64,000 nt of DNA. It comes from Todiramphus chloris collaris (Eukaryota > Chordata > Aves > Coraciiformes > Alcedinidae). Both the position numbers and the translations under genes were made by a program. The notes beneath the pieces were generated by a model, which was given only the letters and a program-made list of their open reading frames with translations, was not told the DNA's origin and ran no database searches. Positions 63,012 through 64,000 of this stretch are shown here, in pieces (position 1 is the first letter of the stretch; every line of letters starts with the position of its first letter). The stretch lies in contig JANVCC010000073.1 of NCBI GenBank assembly GCA_025345505.1, forward strand, positions 5,691,864 through 5,755,863, written 5' to 3'.

Positions 63012-63622
63012 CCATTTTCTGCGCGCCGCGCGGCCCAGCGCTCTTCCCCCCCCCCTCCCCCAGCGCGGCCCGCTCCGTCCGCAGCGGCTCCGACCCCCCT
63101 TCTCCTCACTCCCCACCCCCCAAGCGGCCCGGCCCGGCTTGCCCACGCACACACACCCCACACACACAATGCCCGAGTCCTCCATCTTGCCAGCAGCCCC
63201 TGCTCGGCTCGGGAGAAGGGGGGAGGAGAAGAAGGTGGTTCTCCATTTTAGCTCGCCGAGCACTGGGCCCAGCCTGCCCGCGGCCGGCTCTTGCGAGGAG
63301 GAACGGGGGGCTCCGGGCGGGCAACGGGGGCCGCTTTCGGCGCCCTCTCGCTCTCTCGCTCGCGCTCCCGCTCGCGTCCCCCCTCCCCGCCGAGGCGCGC
63401 TGGGAAGGGGGGGTGGGGAAGCGGGGGGCTGGAGTGTTTTCGCGGCTCGGCCCCGCCGTCCTCCATCTTGGCTGCGCGGAGTCCCTGTGGCCAGCCGGCC
63501 TAGCGCCCCGCGCCGTCCTCGCAGGCCCGGGGGCCGCGGGCCCCGTCCCGGCCTCTCTCCGCAGCCACGCACCGCGATTCCGAGTTCCCCCTCCAAACTT
63601 CCAGAAGCTTCGCCGCCATTTT
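63012..63622 (-). promoter_or_regulatory. Cluster of five YY1-like AA(A/G)ATGG motifs
   Basis: The minus strand carries AAAATGG or AAGATGG at 63012-63018, 63182-63188, 63243-63249, 63463-63469 and 63616-63622, all in one orientation. The last continues as AAAATGGCGGC, close to the YY1 consensus. All lie just downstream of the first-exon donor, a common position for YY1 sites in CpG-island promoters. Binding is inferred. Confidence 0.45.
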
Positions 63623-63631
63623 CTAACTTAC

Positions 63632-63765
63632 CTTGCCCAGTGTCGGCGTAGGCAGCGAGGAGGCCCGAGGCTCGTAGCTCCGCTCCTATATCCCCGGCCC
63701 GGCTGCCGGTTGCGCGCCCGGCCCGGCCCGGCTCGGCTCGGAGACTTGGCTGCGGAGGGGGGGGT
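63632..63765 (-). other. STAG2: Candidate noncoding first exon of STAG2 (5' UTR)
   Basis: The left end is set by a near-perfect donor, GGGCAAG then GTAAGTTAG, on the minus strand. No ATG occurs between the donor and about 63765, which fits an untranslated exon. The start is a guess: an AT-rich TTAAATAA-like element lies at 63792-63804, and about 30 nt downstream gives roughly 63765. A second weak TATA-like GATATAGG at about 63686-63694 could place the start closer to the donor. Confidence is for the donor; the 5' end is uncertain. Confidence 0.6.
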
Positions 63766-63791
63766 CTGGGGAGGGCGCGGGGCGCGGGCAG

Positions 63792-63809
63792 GTTATTTAA
63801 TTTGGCGGC
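63792..63809 (-). promoter_or_regulatory. E2F-like and TATA-like pair
   Basis: On the plus strand TTATTTAA runs into TTTGGCGGC. The TTTGGCGG part resembles an E2F site and the flanking minus-strand TTAAATAA resembles a degenerate TATA box. It is the only AT-rich patch in about 400 bp of GC-rich DNA just upstream of the presumed first exon. The role is inferred. Confidence 0.35.
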
Positions 63810-63869
63810 GGCGCTGGGGATTGTTTGGGGTGTTCGCTGCTCGGCGGCTCGCGAGCGAATGGAGGGCGC

Positions 63870-63888
63870 AGGCGCCACCTGGCGGCCA
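63870..63888 (-). promoter_or_regulatory. Near-consensus CTCF binding motif
   Basis: On the minus strand the site reads TGGCCGCCAGGTGGCGCCT. This agrees with the known CTCF core (TGGCCACCAGGGGGCGCTA) at all but four positions, each of which is a tolerated substitution as far as I recall. It sits about 100 bp upstream of the probable STAG2 start. Confidence 0.7.
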
Positions 63889-63918
63889 CCCAGCGAGCCC
63901 CGCTCTCCTGGGCGTGGG

Positions 63919-63932
63919 GCGACACCTGCCGG
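63919..63932 (-). promoter_or_regulatory. Second, weaker CTCF-like motif
   Basis: The minus strand reads CCGGCAGGTGTCGC, with the same orientation as the stronger site about 45 bp away. It keeps the CAGG and CGC parts of the core but departs from it at two or three other positions. It also contains an E-box (CAGGTG), so a ZEB/SNAI-type site is an alternative reading. Confidence 0.35.
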
Positions 63933-63975
63933 CCGCGCGCGGCGGGGCCTCGCCGAGCGGGGTAAACAAGGTGCC

Positions 63976-63985
63976 GCGCCTGCGC
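63976..63985. promoter_or_regulatory. NRF1-like site
   Basis: GCGCCTGCGC differs by one base from the palindromic NRF1 core GCGCATGCGC. It lies in the upstream part of the CpG promoter. In such GC-rich sequence a one-mismatch hit can arise by chance. Confidence 0.35.
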
Positions 63986-64000
63986 GCGCCGCCCGCCCGC

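Larger units (their letters stand above)
60990..64000. promoter_or_regulatory. CpG island / STAG2 promoter region
   Basis: About 3 kb of very GC- and CpG-rich sequence that contrasts sharply with the AT-rich remainder. It lies at the 5' end of STAG2 and contains many GC boxes, a consensus first-exon donor on the minus strand at 63632, a CCAAT box (61223-61232), a CRE-like TGACGCA (61329-61335) and CTCF/NRF1/E2F-like motifs near 63.8-64.0 kb. There is no strong canonical TATA box, as expected for a housekeeping promoter. The window ends inside the island, so its far boundary is not visible. Long open frames within it are a by-product of high GC. Confidence 0.9.

Noticed and set aside
63139-63651. 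170-codon plus-strand open frame
   Set aside because: Antisense across the probable first exon, Arg/Pro-rich, no homology recognised.
62943-63878. 311-codon open frame on the minus strand in the CpG island
   Set aside because: It opens on GTG, not ATG, runs straight through the consensus donor at 63632, and has Arg/Pro/Gly/Ala-rich composition expected of GC-rich DNA.

Overview
The window is vertebrate nuclear DNA and almost certainly avian. It shows an AT-rich intron landscape with short exons bounded by GT/AG, a CpG-rich promoter island at one end, and a CR1 LINE tail of the kind typical of birds (9.63-10.23 kb). No prokaryotic, viral or organellar gene organisation is visible.

One gene explains the window: STAG2 (cohesin subunit SA-2), read on the minus strand from the CpG island at about 61-64 kb toward position 1. 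I could place 22 consecutive coding exons with matching splice phases, from the ATG at 27869 to the exon at 1342-1434. Together they encode 2355 nt, exactly 785 codons, or roughly the first two thirds of a protein of about 1230 residues. The remaining C-terminal exons lie beyond the left edge. STAG2 is preferred over STAG1 and STAG3 because the N-terminus starts MIAAPEIPTDF and carries the basic [12 protein letters not shown] segment and the [19 protein letters not shown] segment, which I recall only from STAG2.

Layout: 1-27.9 kb holds the coding exons separated by introns of 0.1-3.1 kb. The region 27.9-61 kb is long 5' intron, with one candidate upstream exon at 37.19-37.33 kb, an unexplained GC-rich block at 57.9-58.3 kb and an old CR1 fragment at 54.3 kb. 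The region 61-64 kb is a CpG island with a good first-exon donor at 63632, a near-consensus CTCF site at 63870-63888, NRF1-, E2F- and YY1-like sites, and other possible first-exon donors.

The most interesting points are: (i) the candidate exon at 37.2 kb, which is open throughout and joins in frame to the known start exon, so it could add about 42 residues to the N-terminus; (ii) a mini-uORF whose stop overlaps the STAG2 start codon; (iii) a strong CTCF motif in the promoter of a gene whose protein docks onto CTCF; (iv) a possible secreted-peptide ORF inside the first intron. I found no evidence of a wholly new multi-gene system; most other open frames are chance ORFs in introns or in the CpG island.
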